A stretch of DNA of 7,915 bases, from NCBI GenBank assembly GCA_964648005.1, contig CAZYKR010000211.1, positions 1 to 7,915 of the forward strand. The letters run 5' to 3'. A program made the translations under genes and the position numbers. The DNA is from JAGQTE01 sp964648005 (lineage in GTDB: Bacteria > Actinomycetota > Acidimicrobiia > Acidimicrobiales > Acidimicrobilacustridaceae). Below are positions 5,891-7,915 of the stretch, piece after piece. The notes under the pieces were generated by a model. That model had not been told where the DNA came from and ran no database searches. It was given only the letters and a program-made list of their open reading frames with translations. Within the stretch, counting starts at the first letter, position 1; each line of letters starts with the position of its first letter.

Positions 5891-7915
5891 CTACAGGTCG
5901 AGGTCGAGGACGACAGCATGACTGCGGCTGTCCAGGTTCGGGGTGGGCGCAGTTCCAGCGGCCGGAGACTGTTGATCAGCATCGAACTCGAGTTCGACCA
6001 TTCCGGGGCGAGCCGCGATTTGAGCAAGGTCCGATGCCTGCGGTGCGCTCTTGGGCACTCCGCCGATCGGGTCTGCACTCTCGATGCCCCACCCGGTTCG
6101 GTACTCGGCGAGGTCCTCCATGGTCTGGCGGACGTCGCGGTTGACCATCGTGGCGGTGCGACCGGCCAGGGAGCAGAGTGCCCTGTCGACCCACTGCTCA
6201 CCTCCGTCGATGGCGTCGTGGAGCGGCTGCGACGTGCTCGTCAGCTTCAGGTTCGTGCGCAGGTCATCCAGTTCCGGTCCGTAGCTGCGGGTCTCGATGG
6301 CGCGGGTGATCTCGGCGTACTCGACGACGTAGGGCCAGTTGGCGAGGATCCAGTCACGGCGGGAGCCTTGGGCTTCGAGTGCTGCGTGGAGCGCCTCGGT
6401 GGTGTCTGCGAGGGTGAGCTGGTTGCCGTCTCGGAGTCTGGCGATCAAGTCCCGCTGGTCCGGAGGAGCGGACTCAAAGCGCTCGTCGAGTTCCGTGCGC
6501 CGAGCCTCGAGCTGACTGAGCGAGGGCAGCAGCGGCCAGGGGCCGAGTTCTCGGTGGGTTCCGGCCGCGTCGAGGTGAGCGCGGGCTTCGAGCACGTGTC
6601 GAGAGGCACCGTGCCATCGGGCGAGCGCCGCCGGCTCAACCGGTGCGGGCCCGAGACCGGGTTCGCTGCCGTACAGTCCGGTCCTGGCACGCTGCTCGGC
6701 GATCGTACGGACGGCGTGGTCCCACACGCGGGCGTCGTGAGCGCCGGATGGGCGCGACCCGATCAGGTCGGTCAGCCACTCCGGCGAGCGAGCGGCGAGA
6801 AGCGCGGCGGATCGATCGACGAGGAGGGCCGCAGCGCGTTCGTGGCCTTGCGCTTCGCCAGCTTCGATTCCGTCGACGGCGAGGTGCTGGTGCCAGTCGC
6901 CGATCGTCCTTCCGCACGCGCTCACGAGATTGTCGAGCGTCGCCTGGGCGACGGCTGGCAGGACGCGCGCTGGAGGGAGGTGACGCTCGACGATGTCGAC
7001 CTCGGTCCACGGAAGCTCTCGGATCGCCTCGTGGCCGTGGCGCGAGCGGAAGTGGATCGCGACCGTGCCTGCGGTGTCGTCGAAGCCGACGACGGTGCCG
7101 ATGTTCTGGCGATCGAACGCTTTCACCTGTTGGCCGAGCTGGACGTGGTGGGCGGTCCGCTGTGCTCGTTCGACGGCGGCGGCGAGGACGTCGGGATCGA
7201 TGCCGATGTGCAAGGTGGCGGCCCGCTCGGCGGTCCGACATTTAACCGCGCGGTGTTCGAGTTCCGTGAGCGTCGCCGTGGACGCAAGGTGGGAGACGAT
7301 GTCGGCGTCGGGATCGCGGCTGAGCGCCATGTGCTTGGCTCGCGAGCGTTCGAGCCGGTCGAGGAGGTCGTCGATGGCTTCGGGTGGCTCCTCGGTGGGC
7401 AGCGGGATGCCGCGGTCATGTCGTGCGAGGTCGCGGTCGAGCTGCTCCATCTGGGGCGCGGGAATGATGAGCTCGTTCGAGGCGCGCCCGCGGGACATCT
7501 GCACGTAGGCGGCCTCTCGGTAGAGACCATCGGCGCCGACCGCGATGGCCAGGTCCCAGGTGCCGCCCTGGGCGCGGTGAGCGGTGACCGCATACCCGTG
7601 GTCGACGTGCTCGGTGACGTACAGCGCATCGAGCCGGATCACCGTGTGATCGGACTCGCGTCGGACCACGAGGCCCCCGTCCTCGCCGATCGCGAGGACC
7701 CGGGCTGCGTCGCTGTTGCGAACGGTGGTGGTCCTCCCGTCGGGCCGGGACACGCGGGCGTTTCGACGGAGCACGACCTGCTCGCCGACACCGAATGCAC
7801 CCGCCTCGGCGCTGCTGTCCGGTTCGATGACGGCGCCGCGGGCGATGAGTCGATCGCGAACCGCCCAGTTGAGCCGCTGGACCATGTCGTTCGTCCCGGC
7901 CATGAGGATCGGTCG
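5891..7915 (-). CDS. TraA/TrwC-type relaxase-helicase, C-terminal part, 5' partial
   Basis: This is the C-terminal half of a conjugative relaxase with a RecD-like superfamily 1 helicase. Such a protein nicks the transfer origin, stays attached to the strand and unwinds it 5' to 3'. Numbering from the ATG at 7903, the sequence opens with a helicase-domain stretch (TNDMVQRLN, 4-12). Motif V is GYAVTAHRAQGGT (103-115) and motif VI is YVQMSRGR (133-140), near bases 7484-7597. A small beta-rich module follows at about 250-306, with GQQVKAFDRQNIGTVVGFDD and then LPWTEV. A 350-residue helical extension ends in LDLDL. The frame continues to the right edge (R-P-I-L before the ATG), so 7903 is not the true start. 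The nuclease domain and Walker A/B are outside the window. The gene converges on the HNH-like gene. A TraA/TrwC (MOBF-type) relaxase is the best fit. A helicase without relaxase domain cannot be excluded from this part alone. Confidence 0.87.
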   Translation of the reverse strand, partial: RPILMAGTNDMVQRLNWAVRDRLIARGAVIEPDSSAEAGAFGVGEQVVLRRNARVSRPDGRTTTVRNSDAARVLAIGEDGGLVVRRESDHTVIRLDALYVTEHVDHGYAVTAHRAQGGTWDLAIAVGADGLYREAAYVQMSRGRASNELIIPAPQMEQLDRDLARHDRGIPLPTEEPPEAIDDLLDRLERSRAKHMALSRDPDADIVSHLASTATLTELEHRAVKCRTAERAATLHIGIDPDVLAAAVERAQRTAHHVQLGQQVKAFDRQNIGTVVGFDDTAGTVAIHFRSRHGHEAIRELPWTEVDIVERHLPPARVLPAVAQATLDNLVSACGRTIGDWHQHLAVDGIEAGEAQGHERAAALLVDRSAALLAARSPEWLTDLIGSRPSGAHDARVWDHAVRTIAEQRARTGLYGSEPGLGPAPVEPAALARWHGASRHVLEARAHLDAAGTHRELGPWPLLPSLSQLEARRTELDERFESAPPDQRDLIARLRDGNQLTLADTTEALHAALEAQGSRRDWILANWPYVVEYAEITRAIETRSYGPELDDLRTNLKLTSTSQPLHDAIDGGEQWVDRALCSLAGRTATMVNRDVRQTMEDLAEYRTGWGIESADPIGGVPKSAPQASDLAQIAARPGMVELEFDADQQSPAAGTAPTPNLDSRSHAVVLDLDL

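Noticed and set aside
6993..7508. Plus-strand open frame opposite the relaxase-helicase
   Set aside because: It is antisense to the module following helicase motif VI, is Ser/Arg-rich and has no recognisable domain.
7901..7903. ATG at 7903 as start of the relaxase-helicase
   Set aside because: The frame is open to the window edge and the protein would begin in the middle of the helicase domain without Walker A or B.

Overview
The window is a piece of a conjugative element, either a plasmid or an integrative conjugative element, from a high-GC actinobacterium. The signs are strong G/C bias at third codon positions, GTG starts, little Shine-Dalgarno signal at several genes, and family resemblances typical of Actinobacteria. 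An Acidimicrobiia-like host is only a guess. No rRNA, tRNA, CRISPR array, insertion sequence, integrase or replication initiator is visible.

Layout. (1) 1-1799, plus strand: a VirD4/TraG-type coupling ATPase, open at the left edge, with an unusual C-terminal four-cysteine zinc ribbon. (2) 1800-1922: a 123-bp gap holding an array of 12-bp repeats built on GGTCA half-sites, directly in front of the next gene. (3) 1923-4484, plus strand: a large 853-residue protein with an ArdC-like N-terminal ssDNA-binding/antirestriction domain and a long helical C-terminal part ending in a tail of short repeated motifs. (4) 4481-4903, plus strand: a small acidic helical protein of unknown function, overlapping the previous gene by ATGA. 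(5) 4936-5835, plus strand: a cysteine-rich HNH-like protein of less biased base composition, probably a cargo or accessory gene, possibly leaderless. (6) 5836-5890: a short convergent gap. (7) 5891-7915, minus strand: the C-terminal part of a TraA/TrwC-type relaxase-helicase, open at the right edge, showing RecD-like helicase motifs V and VI.

The coupling protein and the relaxase-helicase would work together. The relaxase would nick, carry and unwind the transferred strand, and the coupling ATPase would dock the complex at the secretion channel. The genes between them have the character of an accessory module, with an ArdC-like ssDNA-binding protein that could protect or process incoming single strands and a possible nuclease-like protein. 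The least explained parts are the repeat array at 1814-1915, the architecture of the ArdC-like protein with its partner gene, and the histidine-less HNH-like protein. Both end genes are cut by the window, so their apparent first start codons are not real starts.
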